Positions 1 to 6,569 of a DNA stretch of 32,279 nt are shown one piece after another. Every line of letters begins with the position of its first letter. Position 1 is the stretch's first letter. Under the pieces are notes generated by a model. It worked only from the letters and a program-made list of their open reading frames with translations. It was not told the origin of the DNA and searched no databases. The position numbers and the translations under genes are program-made. Source of the stretch: SYHX01 sp049317645 (GTDB lineage: Bacteria; Bacteroidota; Bacteroidia; UBA7662); NCBI GenBank assembly GCA_049317645.1, contig JBMOHV010000017.1:1-32279 (forward strand), read 5' to 3'.

Positions 1-1
1 A

Positions 2-81
2 CTCAATGGGGGATGACCTCTCCCTTGGCTCAAAGGGGGATGACCTCTCCCTTGGCTCAAAGGGGGATGACCTCTCCCTTG
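2..81. repeat. 27-bp tandem repeat over the rng 3' end
   Basis: Two full 27-bp units (8-34 and 35-61), a partial third unit (62-81) and a degenerate stub (2-7) are directly visible. On the minus strand each unit reads, in the rng frame, as AKGEVIPL followed by a TGA stop. The unit inside rng begins PKGEVIPL, so the real end of the gene appears to be the source. The unit length is a multiple of three, so each stop lies in frame with the previous one. The outermost copy changes the last codon from Leu to His. The array touches the window edge, so its full copy number is unknown. Confidence 0.9.
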
Positions 82-1607
82 GGATTTAGCAAGCGGTATT
101 CTCCCATGAGCAATTGCTGGTCTGCCGTGACTTTGACCGTTTTACGGTATTTCCAAGACCATTTCCACTGCAAAGAGGGCCAGCCGCTTTTGCAATAGGC
201 AGCCAAGTGGGGATGGGCGCTGATGGTGACACTTTTTTCCCCGTTTTTGAGCAGCAAAAAATCCAAGCGACTTTCGATTTGATCGGTAATCAAAAGGCTG
301 GGGCCAATTTTGCCAGTGCCTCTGCAGGCCGCGCATTGTTCCTGGGTGGATATTTGAACGGCCGGCCTTACCCGTTGACGGGTGATTTCCATCAGTCCAA
401 ACTTGGACATGGGTAGAATATGATGCTTGGCTCGGTCCGTGGACATGAGGCCGACCATCTTGTCCAAAAGGGCTTTGCGATGCTCGGCGGATTTGAGGTC
501 TATGAAATCGATGACAATGATGCCCCCCATATCCCTCAACCGAAGTTGTCTTGCAATCTCTTCGGCGGCGTCCATATTGGTTTGCAGGGCATGTTCCTGC
601 TGGTCGTTGTCTTTTTTGGAACGATTTCCGCTGTTGACATCGATGACATGCAAAGCTTCGGTATGTTCAATGACCAAATAAATGCCACCGGGCATGCTGA
701 CCGATGTGCCGAAGGAGCCCTTGACTTGTTTGTCCAAGCCAATATGCTCAAAGAGAGGCACCTTGCCTTTGTAATCCTGAATGAGGTTGACCTTGTCGGG
801 GGCAATACCCTGAACATATTCGCGGAGCTGTTCGGCCATGCCTGGATGGTCCACCAAAATTTGATCAAACTGATCGCTTAACAAATCCCGCAGCAATCCG
901 GTGACCCGGGTTATTTCTTTGCTAATCAGGTCTTTGGGCTTGGCCACGGCCATTTTTTGGGAAATCTCTTTCCACTTAGAAACCAGGTCCTGAATATCGC
1001 TGGAAATTTCATCGGATCCTGCCCCGACAGCGGCGGTGCGCACAATGACCCCAAAATTTCTTTGCAGGGCCTGAGAGGCGATTTGTTTGAGCCTTTTCTT
1101 TTCGTTGGCATCCACAATTTTGCGAGAAACCGAAACCCCGCTATCAACGGGAAGCAGGACACAAAAACGACCGGCCAAGGAAAGCGAAGCGGTCAGACGG
1201 GGGCCTTTGGAATTGATGGGTTCCTTGGTGATTTGGACTGGAATTTTGTCGCCCTTCTGGAGATAATCTCCGATTTTCCCTTCTTTGGGTAGAATTTCGG
1301 CTTTTTCAAAATTCTGGAGCATGCCGGGTTTGCGCTTTCCCCCGTTCAGTTCTTGGGTTAATTTTCGAATCGATCCAAAATGCTCGCCCAAATCCAAATA
1401 GTGGAGAAACCCGTCTTTTTCGTCTCCAACGTCGACAAAGCAGGCATTGAGTGAGGGGTTGATTTTGCGGACTTCCCCCCAATAGATATCTCCAACCTGA
1501 AAAGCTTTTTCGTTGGTTTCTTCCCCGTATTCAACGAGTTTCTTGCCCTCGGTCATAGCAAAGACAAAGCCCTTGCTCGAGTGGCTGACAAATAGTGATT
1601 TACTCAC
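57..1607 (-). CDS. rng: Ribonuclease G (RNase E/G family)
   Basis: Single-strand-specific endoribonuclease of the RNase E/G family, acting in rRNA maturation and mRNA decay in the cytoplasm. The 516 residues match RNase G length and lack the long C-terminal scaffold of RNase E. An S1-like RNA-binding domain occupies about residues 38-125. The catalytic metal-binding aspartates are D323 in VIDVNSGNRS and D367 in GGIIVIDFIDL. The zinc-link cysteines are C425 and C428 in CAACRGTGK. The start is GTG at 1607, which gives the normal N-terminus MSKSLFVSHSS; there is no nearby in-frame ATG. The gene lies 95 bp downstream of the COX24-like gene, with a small inverted repeat in that gap. Its last nine codons are tandemly duplicated beyond the stop. 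The family assignment is secure; the choice of G over E rests on length. Confidence 0.95.
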   Translation of the reverse strand: MSKSLFVSHSSKGFVFAMTEGKKLVEYGEETNEKAFQVGDIYWGEVRKINPSLNACFVDVGDEKDGFLHYLDLGEHFGSIRKLTQELNGGKRKPGMLQNFEKAEILPKEGKIGDYLQKGDKIPVQITKEPINSKGPRLTASLSLAGRFCVLLPVDSGVSVSRKIVDANEKKRLKQIASQALQRNFGVIVRTAAVGAGSDEISSDIQDLVSKWKEISQKMAVAKPKDLISKEITRVTGLLRDLLSDQFDQILVDHPGMAEQLREYVQGIAPDKVNLIQDYKGKVPLFEHIGLDKQVKGSFGTSVSMPGGIYLVIEHTEALHVIDVNSGNRSKKDNDQQEHALQTNMDAAEEIARQLRLRDMGGIIVIDFIDLKSAEHRKALLDKMVGLMSTDRAKHHILPMSKFGLMEITRQRVRPAVQISTQEQCAACRGTGKIGPSLLITDQIESRLDFLLLKNGEKSVTISAHPHLAAYCKSGWPSLQWKWSWKYRKTVKVTADQQLLMGEYRLLNPKGEVIPL

Positions 1608-1626
1608 GGCAATAAATATTTGGTCC

Positions 1627-1642
1627 TTCGCCTAAGGGCGAA
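1627..1642 (-). other. Small inverted repeat in the rng leader
   Basis: The arms TTCGCC and GGCGAA (6 bp) flank a 4-base loop, 19 bases upstream of the rng GTG. In the transcript it would form a short hairpin just before the start. RNase E is known in enterobacteria to control its own mRNA through the 5' leader; a similar role here is speculation. No U-tract follows it on either strand, so it does not look like an intrinsic terminator. Confidence 0.3.
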
Positions 1643-1702
1643 AGAGGTCATGCCAAAGTCTGTGGGTATACTTCGCAAAGGAGACCCATTCTCAGACCGG
1701 AA

Positions 1703-1792
1703 TTATTTTTTCTTGTGGCGATTTTTTCTCAAACGCTTTTTGCGCTTGTGCGTTGACATCTTATGACGCTTTCTTTTTTTACCGCAGGGCAT
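1703..1792 (-). CDS. AURKAIP1/COX24-domain basic small protein
   Basis: A 29-residue ORF starts at ATG 1792 (MPCGKKRKRHKMSTHKRKKR...) and ends in a lysine run before TAA. About two thirds of the residues are Lys, Arg or His. I recognise this as the tiny AURKAIP1/COX24 (DUF1713) protein found across Bacteroidota, beginning MPCGKKRKRHK and containing THKRKKRLRKNRHKK. The family includes mitoribosomal mS38 and is related to mycobacterial bS22, so a place in the small ribosomal subunit is likely by homology. It starts 11 bp after the TPR gene stop and precedes rng on the same strand, placing a probable ribosomal protein beside a ribosome-maturation nuclease. It is far below usual gene-finder length limits. 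The reading frame is certain; the family name is from memory of the motif. Confidence 0.85.
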   Translation of the reverse strand: MPCGKKRKRHKMSTHKRKKRLRKNRHKKK

Positions 1793-1803
1793 AGGGGGTG
1801 GGA

Positions 1804-2655
1804 TTAAGGTTGAATTTGATTCAGATAGGAATCGATCTGTTCTTGTATTTCGGGGTCGCGGACCAATCCGCGGTATTGCTTGAGGTAGAAGACGGCACTG
1901 TCCGCTTGACCGGAACGATAATAGGCTTCACCCAGGCCAAGGTACGCTTCGCCCAAGCCGGGGTACCATTCCAAAAGGTTTTTGAAACGCTGAATGGCTT
2001 TTGGGAATTGTTTGCTTTCGATGGCCAATTTGGCAAGGTGTGAATGGGCCTTCAGGTGGCGGGGTTCCTCTTGGACGATGCCCATAAGAACCTGTACCCC
2101 TTGCATAGGGGCCGGACTGGAGAGAACCAGGGCCTGGGCCCAGTCTGCTTTGAGGTCAAGATCGTTGGGTTGGGTTTCCAAGGCCTTGGCCAAGAGTTCC
2201 GTGGAGCGGCGACGACAAAAGGATTGCACGAGGCTGTCTTCGGCCTCGGGGGCATGCCTTGCAGAGCTGTAATAAAGACCGGCCTCCTTGAAATCGACCC
2301 CGTTGGGGCCCCAAACAAGGGCTTGGTCCAAACAAACAGCCGCTCCTAGAAAATCCTGACGGGTTAACCAGAAAGACGCCAAACTCTTCCACAAACCCGC
2401 GGTTTGTTCGGGGCGATCCTTGAGGGAGTCCAGGGCGGAACGAACCGATTCAAAGCGGGTTCGGTCTTCTTCGGACAATGCTTTCACCTTGCTATCCAAC
2501 ACGGTGGAGGCAGTGGGCTCTGTACTGGAATCCTGTTCCTTGGGGTCAGGATCCCCCGCATCGCCCGCTTTCATGGCGCTCCGTTGCCCCCCAATCGCAA
2601 GGGTCAAACCTACTGCTAGGCAGAGGATTACCAGGATTAGGGGTCTGGAAAGCAT
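1804..2655 (-). CDS. TPR-repeat protein, membrane-anchored or exported
   Basis: 283 residues. The N-terminus MLSRPLILVILCLAVGLTLA is a single hydrophobic segment acting as a signal anchor or uncleaved signal. It is followed by a low-complexity Asp/Glu/Ser/Thr linker (about 30-60), so the bulk probably lies in the periplasm. The rest is helical with tetratricopeptide-like repeats. The clearest are about 200-234 (HLAKLAIESKQFPKAIQRFK) and 235-268 (AYLGLGEAYYRSGQADSAVF). TPRs bind protein partners; no enzymatic motif is visible and the partner is unknown. The start codon lies 2 bp after the HU stop, so the two are very likely co-transcribed. The fold is well supported, the function is not. Confidence 0.8.
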   Translation of the reverse strand: MLSRPLILVILCLAVGLTLAIGGQRSAMKAGDAGDPDPKEQDSSTEPTASTVLDSKVKALSEEDRTRFESVRSALDSLKDRPEQTAGLWKSLASFWLTRQDFLGAAVCLDQALVWGPNGVDFKEAGLYYSSARHAPEAEDSLVQSFCRRRSTELLAKALETQPNDLDLKADWAQALVLSSPAPMQGVQVLMGIVQEEPRHLKAHSHLAKLAIESKQFPKAIQRFKNLLEWYPGLGEAYLGLGEAYYRSGQADSAVFYLKQYRGLVRDPEIQEQIDSYLNQIQP

Positions 2656-2657
2656 TT

Positions 2658-2951
2658 TTAGCGGGTCTTTTTGGGTCCTTTGCGGACCAAATCGATAAAC
2701 TGCTTGGAGGGCTTGAAGCTTGGAACAAAGTGTTCAGGGATTTCAACGGTGGTACCGCGGGAAATGTTCCGGGCTAGTTTCTTGGCGCGCTTCTTGATAA
2801 TAAAACTTCCAAAACCGCGGAGATAGATACTCTGACCGCCTTTGAGAGATTTCTTTACAACTGCGATAAGGCCTTCTACACTTTGGGCAACATCAACTCG
2901 TTCAACTCCTGTTTCGTCGGCAATCTGGCGAATCAAATCGGCTTTGGTCAT
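2658..2951 (-). CDS. HU/IHF-family DNA-binding protein
   Basis: 97-residue nucleoid protein that bends DNA as a dimer. The sequence begins MTKADLIRQIADETG, the standard HU start, so ATG 2951 is chosen over an upstream in-frame ATG at 3011 that would add 20 unrelated residues. The signature RGFGSFIIKKRAKKLARN (about residues 45-62) leads into the beta-arm, which carries the DNA-intercalating position near GTTVEIPEHFVPSFKPSK. The C-terminus ends in a short basic tail, KGPKKTR. The gene is divergent from mutY and is first in a row with the TPR protein, the COX24-like protein and rng. HU-alpha, HU-beta and IHF cannot be told apart from sequence alone in this phylum. Confidence 0.95.
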   Translation of the reverse strand: MTKADLIRQIADETGVERVDVAQSVEGLIAVVKKSLKGGQSIYLRGFGSFIIKKRAKKLARNISRGTTVEIPEHFVPSFKPSKQFIDLVRKGPKKTR

Positions 2952-2997
2952 GGGTTTGGTTTTGTGGGTTAATTCGAAGAATTTTCGTAAAGGACGG

Positions 2998-3005
2998 CAA
3001 ATATA
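2998..3005 (-). promoter_or_regulatory. Predicted -7 promoter element for the HU gene
   Basis: The minus strand reads TATATTTG, an exact match to the Bacteroidota -7 consensus TAnnTTTG. It lies 46 bp upstream of the HU ATG, giving a leader of roughly 40 bases. I see no clear TTG-type -33 element at the usual distance, so this rests on the -7 match and position. Confidence 0.45.
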
Positions 3006-3024
3006 GGCCATAAATCATAATAGT

Positions 3025-4182
3025 ATGCGTCACGCAGAGGATGCCAATCAAAAAACAGAGCGAAGGTTGTTGAAGTATAAAGACCTGTGGTCCAAAGGCT
3101 TAATGGATTGGTACGCCGTTCATGGTCGGGATTTACCTTGGCGCCGAACCCGCAACCCCTACGCGATTTGGCTTTCGGAAGTCCTGTTGCAGCAAACCAG
3201 GGTTGATCAGGGTTTATCCTACTACCTTCGATTCCTGGATCATTTCCCAACGGTTCAGGAATTGGCCCAGGCTGATATTCAGGACGTCCTTCGTCTATGG
3301 CAGGGTTTGGGTTATTACCGCAGAGCCCACCTCTTGCATCGCGCGGCTAAGTTGGTGGTTGAGAAGGGCGGGGGCTTGCCTCAAAGTCCTGCCGAATGGC
3401 TTCAATTACCAGGGGTGGGCCCCTATACGGCCGCGGCCATCGCCTCCATTGCCCTGGATTACCCGGTACCGGTGGTAGATGGCAATGTCATCCGGGTTTT
3501 GTCAAGGGCTTTTGGGGCCGAAGCGGCCTTCGACACCGCCGAAGGTCTGCGATGGATACGCCAAACCGCTCTGGAGCTTTTGGATACAGCCCGGCCCGGC
3601 GATTACAACCAGGCCCTGATGGACATGGGAGCGACGGTGTGCACACCCCAAAAACCGGCCTGTGACACCTGTTTTTGGCAAAAGAAATGCGTCGCTTTTC
3701 TCCAAGACAGGGTAGGTGAGCTGCCGAAACGTTCCAAATCCACCAAAGTTGTCCCGCTCACCTTGGATTATTTGGTCATCTTCCACCAGGATAGGGTTCT
3801 TTTGTTCCCCCGGCGAGACCAAGGAATATGGGCCGGGTTGTACGAATTTTTGCCTCAGCCATGGGCCGGAGCATGGGATGGAAGGGCCTGGGATCAGCAA
3901 TGGGGGCATGAGCACCCTTCGGATTCCCTTTCACATCGTTTGGTTACCATGAGCCATGCCCTTAGCCATCGTTTATTAACTTTGAATTTGAATTGTATAC
4001 GACTGAATCGTAATTTGCATCTTGACCGCGGGGTCTGGGTGACTCTCCAAGACCTTGAACTTTACCCTCTGCCCCAACCGTTTCTCCAATTCCTCAAACA
4101 AATCGATTTCAACCATGGGAGGACTCAACAAAGCCATGCTCATCGGCAACCTAGGCAAAGACCCCGAAGTCAAAACCCTTGA
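3025..4182 (+). CDS. mutY: A/G-specific adenine DNA glycosylase
   Basis: Base-excision repair enzyme that removes adenine mispaired with 8-oxoguanine. 385 residues. Catalytic E52 lies in WLSEVLLQQTRV and catalytic D152 in VVDGNVIRVLSR. The helix-hairpin-helix motif LPGVGPYTAAAIA is at 128-140. The 4Fe-4S cluster cysteines C206, C213, C216 and C222 follow the expected C-X6-C-X2-C-X5-C spacing. The C-terminal half (about 245-355) is the Nudix-like 8-oxoG recognition domain, with the SHALSH motif near 312. The last 22 codons read out of frame through the start of ssb, giving a 68-bp overlap and a tail (GRTQQSHAHRQPRQRPRSQN) unlikely to be structured. The order mutY-ssb-gldE-gldD is typical of Flavobacteriia. 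Confidence 0.96.
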   Translation: MRHAEDANQKTERRLLKYKDLWSKGLMDWYAVHGRDLPWRRTRNPYAIWLSEVLLQQTRVDQGLSYYLRFLDHFPTVQELAQADIQDVLRLWQGLGYYRRAHLLHRAAKLVVEKGGGLPQSPAEWLQLPGVGPYTAAAIASIALDYPVPVVDGNVIRVLSRAFGAEAAFDTAEGLRWIRQTALELLDTARPGDYNQALMDMGATVCTPQKPACDTCFWQKKCVAFLQDRVGELPKRSKSTKVVPLTLDYLVIFHQDRVLLFPRRDQGIWAGLYEFLPQPWAGAWDGRAWDQQWGHEHPSDSLSHRLVTMSHALSHRLLTLNLNCIRLNRNLHLDRGVWVTLQDLELYPLPQPFLQFLKQIDFNHGRTQQSHAHRQPRQRPRSQNP

Positions 4183-4546
4183 CAACGGTGCTAAAATCGC
4201 CACGTTTCCTTTGGCCACCACCGAAACCTACAAAGACCGGGACGGGAACAAACAATCCAGGACCGAGTGGCACAACATCGTTTTGTGGAGGGGTCTGGCC
4301 GATGTGGCCGAATTGTATTGCCGCAAAGGCGGGCAAGTCTACATCGAAGGCCGTTTGTCAACCCGTAAATGGGACGACAAAGATGGCCATACCCGATATA
4401 CAACCGAGATCATCGGAGACAATATGGTTCTTTTGTCCCGTTCCGATTCCACATCAAGTTCCACTCCTCCCCCCAAGCCCACAGCCCCCGGTGATTCGGG
4501 GTCCGTGGATCGCTCCTCCGATGCGGTGAATGATTTACCGTATTGA
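4115..4546 (+). CDS. ssb: Single-stranded DNA-binding protein
   Basis: 143-residue SSB protecting single-stranded DNA in replication and repair. The OB fold spans about 1-108 and starts MGGLNKAMLIGNLGKDPEVK, the usual SSB beginning, so ATG 4115 is chosen over the in-frame ATG at 4055. A short disordered Ser/Pro/Thr linker follows. The C-terminal tip reads AVNDLPY. In most bacteria this tip ends in an acidic stretch plus Pro-Phe (DDDIPF in E. coli) that docks repair proteins including RecG and PriA; here the last residue is Tyr and only one acidic residue is close by. The gene starts inside mutY and is followed 24 bp later by gldE. Confidence 0.95.
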   Translation: MGGLNKAMLIGNLGKDPEVKTLDNGAKIATFPLATTETYKDRDGNKQSRTEWHNIVLWRGLADVAELYCRKGGQVYIEGRLSTRKWDDKDGHTRYTTEIIGDNMVLLSRSDSTSSSTPPPKPTAPGDSGSVDRSSDAVNDLPY

Positions 4547-4554
4547 TATTTTTG
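4547..4554 (+). promoter_or_regulatory. Predicted -7 promoter element for gldE
   Basis: TATTTTTG, an exact TAnnTTTG match, begins directly after the ssb stop codon and lies 16 bp before the gldE ATG. A start point about 7 bases downstream would leave a leader near 10 bases. The gldE-gldD-recG row may therefore be transcribed separately from mutY-ssb. No clear -33 element is visible. Confidence 0.35.
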
Positions 4555-4570
4555 GTTCATTAAAACCCCT

Positions 4571-5902
4571 ATGGACGACCCTCCTGAACAATACCTATCC
4601 GGTTTCGATTCGACTTTTTGGTCATTACCTCCCTTAATTCTATTTTTTCTGCTTTGTTCGGCCATATTCTCGGCCGGTGAGACGGCCTATTTTTCGTTGA
4701 CCAAGGCGCAGCTGGATTTATTACGAACGTCTGCATCCGCCGGCCATCGTCGCATCCTTCGGCATTTGTCGGATCCTAGGCGCTTATTGGCCAATTTGCT
4801 TATTGGAAACAATATCGTTAATCTGACGATTATTTTGTTGTTCTATTTTATGTTTTTCAAGGTCCTGGATTTTGGTCCCTATCCTTGGATCCCGGCCGTA
4901 TTGCAGACGTTTGTTGTTACAGCCCTGATTGTTTTTGTTGGAGAGGTCATCCCCAAAGTCTATGCGTCGAAGAATCCTTTGACTGTAGCGCTATGGTTTT
5001 CAATGCCTTTGCAGGTATCGGAGTGGATTTTTCGCCCGATTATTTGGGGCCTCATTAACAGTACAGGACTATTGGATCGATGGATTGTCCGCAAGCAATC
5101 CCAGCTTTCCAAAGACGAAATCAATCAGGCGATTGATTTGACGTTTGGTCAAGAGCAGGCCCGTAGTGGCTCCGAAAAAGAATTACTCAAAGGCATCGTG
5201 AATTTTGGCGAATTGGAGGTGAGACAAATCATGGTCCCTCGCCTCGAAATCAAAGCCTTGGATTCCAAAAGCTCCTTGGAAGAGGTGCTCCCCCTCCTGA
5301 GGGACTGGGGTTATTCGAGGGTTCCCGTTTTCAATGAATCCTTGGACCAAATTGTTGGTATTTTGTATCTCAAAGACTTGTTTACGAGGCTCAATCAAGG
5401 ACGCAATTTCAGGTGGCAGGAATTGTTACGCAAACCCTTTGTGGTTCCTGATACCAAGCATATTGATGATTTGTTTCGGGAATTCAAATCCAGACGGATG
5501 CACATGGCCTTGGCCATTGATGAATACGGCGGGGTTTCGGGATTGGTTACCTTGGAGGATATTCTGGAGCAAATCGTCGGAGAAATTCAGGACGAATTCG
5601 ATACCGATGAACAAAGGCTTTGTCGCAAAATTGATACCGATCAATACTGGGTGGCCGGCAAAATGCTTTTGCAGGATTTGTCCAGGGAGACTGGTTGGGA
5701 CTGGTCCGAATTTTCCGAAAAATTGGAGGGCGTTGAAACGATGGCTGGTTTGATTTTGGAGCTTGAAGGCCGTATCCCAGCGCAGGGGGAGGTCCTTCTG
5801 CACCGAGGTTTTGAATTCTTGGTCCTCCAAGCGGATGCCCGCAAGATTGTTTCGGTTCACATAAAACGCAACCCCCATGCGGCCAACGATTTCGTTGCTT
5901 AA
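4571..5902 (+). CDS. gldE: Gliding motility-associated protein GldE (CNNM/CorC-like)
   Basis: 443-residue inner-membrane protein. The first 190 residues form a DUF21/CNNM transmembrane domain with hydrophobic segments near 18-38, 80-98, 105-130 and 140-165, including the family motif FSAGETAYFSL. A CBS-domain pair follows (about 205-330; VRQIMVPRLEIKAL begins it, EYGGVSGLVTLEDILEQIVG ends it). A CorC/HlyC-type C-terminal domain spans about 345-430. Related proteins are linked to divalent-cation export. In flavobacteria GldE supports gliding together with GldD. Placement directly before gldD, with a 26-bp overlap, decides the name over generic hemolysin family. Confidence 0.93.
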   Translation: MDDPPEQYLSGFDSTFWSLPPLILFFLLCSAIFSAGETAYFSLTKAQLDLLRTSASAGHRRILRHLSDPRRLLANLLIGNNIVNLTIILLFYFMFFKVLDFGPYPWIPAVLQTFVVTALIVFVGEVIPKVYASKNPLTVALWFSMPLQVSEWIFRPIIWGLINSTGLLDRWIVRKQSQLSKDEINQAIDLTFGQEQARSGSEKELLKGIVNFGELEVRQIMVPRLEIKALDSKSSLEEVLPLLRDWGYSRVPVFNESLDQIVGILYLKDLFTRLNQGRNFRWQELLRKPFVVPDTKHIDDLFREFKSRRMHMALAIDEYGGVSGLVTLEDILEQIVGEIQDEFDTDEQRLCRKIDTDQYWVAGKMLLQDLSRETGWDWSEFSEKLEGVETMAGLILELEGRIPAQGEVLLHRGFEFLVLQADARKIVSVHIKRNPHAANDFVA

Positions 5903-6554
5903 AAACATCGTGGGGCCTCTCTTGGTTCTGGGACTTTCATTCGCTTGTTCAGAAGGAGATCCGGTGGCCCGACCTTATGGTTATGCCAAAGCCGTCTTGC
6001 CCAAAAGGCAGTGGGCGAAATGCCAGCAACCCGGCTTCCCAGCTCACTTTGAATACAATGCGGCCTCCGTGCCCAGGCTTCTGCCTTCGGGATTAGGAAT
6101 CAGTGCGGAAGGGAATCGCCCCCAACAAGAGGGGACCTTGTGGATGAATCTGGAATACCCTGAACTTAGGGCCCAGGTCCACCTTTCGTATCATCCGTTG
6201 AACAGTATTTACTACGGGAATGGTCAACCAGTCCGTGCGGCCGATGCCTTAGCGGTTTTGATGGCCGAAACCCAGCGCATGACTTTCAAACATACCCTCA
6301 AGGCTTCGGGCATTGAGGAGACCTCGGTTCGTTACCCCGAACATAGGGTCTACGGAATGTTATACACCGTGCGGGGGAATGCGGCCAGTCAAACGCAATT
6401 TTATATTACCGATTCACTCCGGCATTATTTGAGGGGATCTCTGTATTTTGGGGCTACACCGAATGCGGATTCGTTGCAACCGTATTCGGATTATATCATG
6501 GAAGATGTACTTCATACGTTGTCTACCCTAAGGTGGGCACCCAAAGGCGGTTGA
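5877..6554 (+). CDS. gldD: Gliding motility lipoprotein GldD
   Basis: 225-residue probable lipoprotein needed for gliding and type IX secretion in flavobacteria. The N-terminus has a hydrophobic stretch ending LSFAC, with C24 the likely lipidated cysteine. The residue three before it is Ser rather than Leu/Val/Ile, so the lipobox is imperfect. The segment after the Cys (SEGD) is acidic, as in surface or outer-membrane export signals of this phylum. The family signature is RPYGYAKAVLPKRQW soon after the signal. The start overlaps the end of gldE by 26 bp, indicating translational coupling; recG follows after 15 bp. Confidence 0.92.
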   Translation: MRPTISLLKNIVGPLLVLGLSFACSEGDPVARPYGYAKAVLPKRQWAKCQQPGFPAHFEYNAASVPRLLPSGLGISAEGNRPQQEGTLWMNLEYPELRAQVHLSYHPLNSIYYGNGQPVRAADALAVLMAETQRMTFKHTLKASGIEETSVRYPEHRVYGMLYTVRGNAASQTQFYITDSLRHYLRGSLYFGATPNADSLQPYSDYIMEDVLHTLSTLRWAPKGG

Positions 6555-6569
6555 TCGATTGCGTTTCGT

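Noticed and set aside
2..81. CRISPR array
   Set aside because: The units are directly adjacent with no spacers, and they derive from the rng coding sequence.
1627..1642. Intrinsic terminator between the COX24-like gene and rng
   Set aside because: The stem is only 6 bp and is not followed by a U-tract in either direction.
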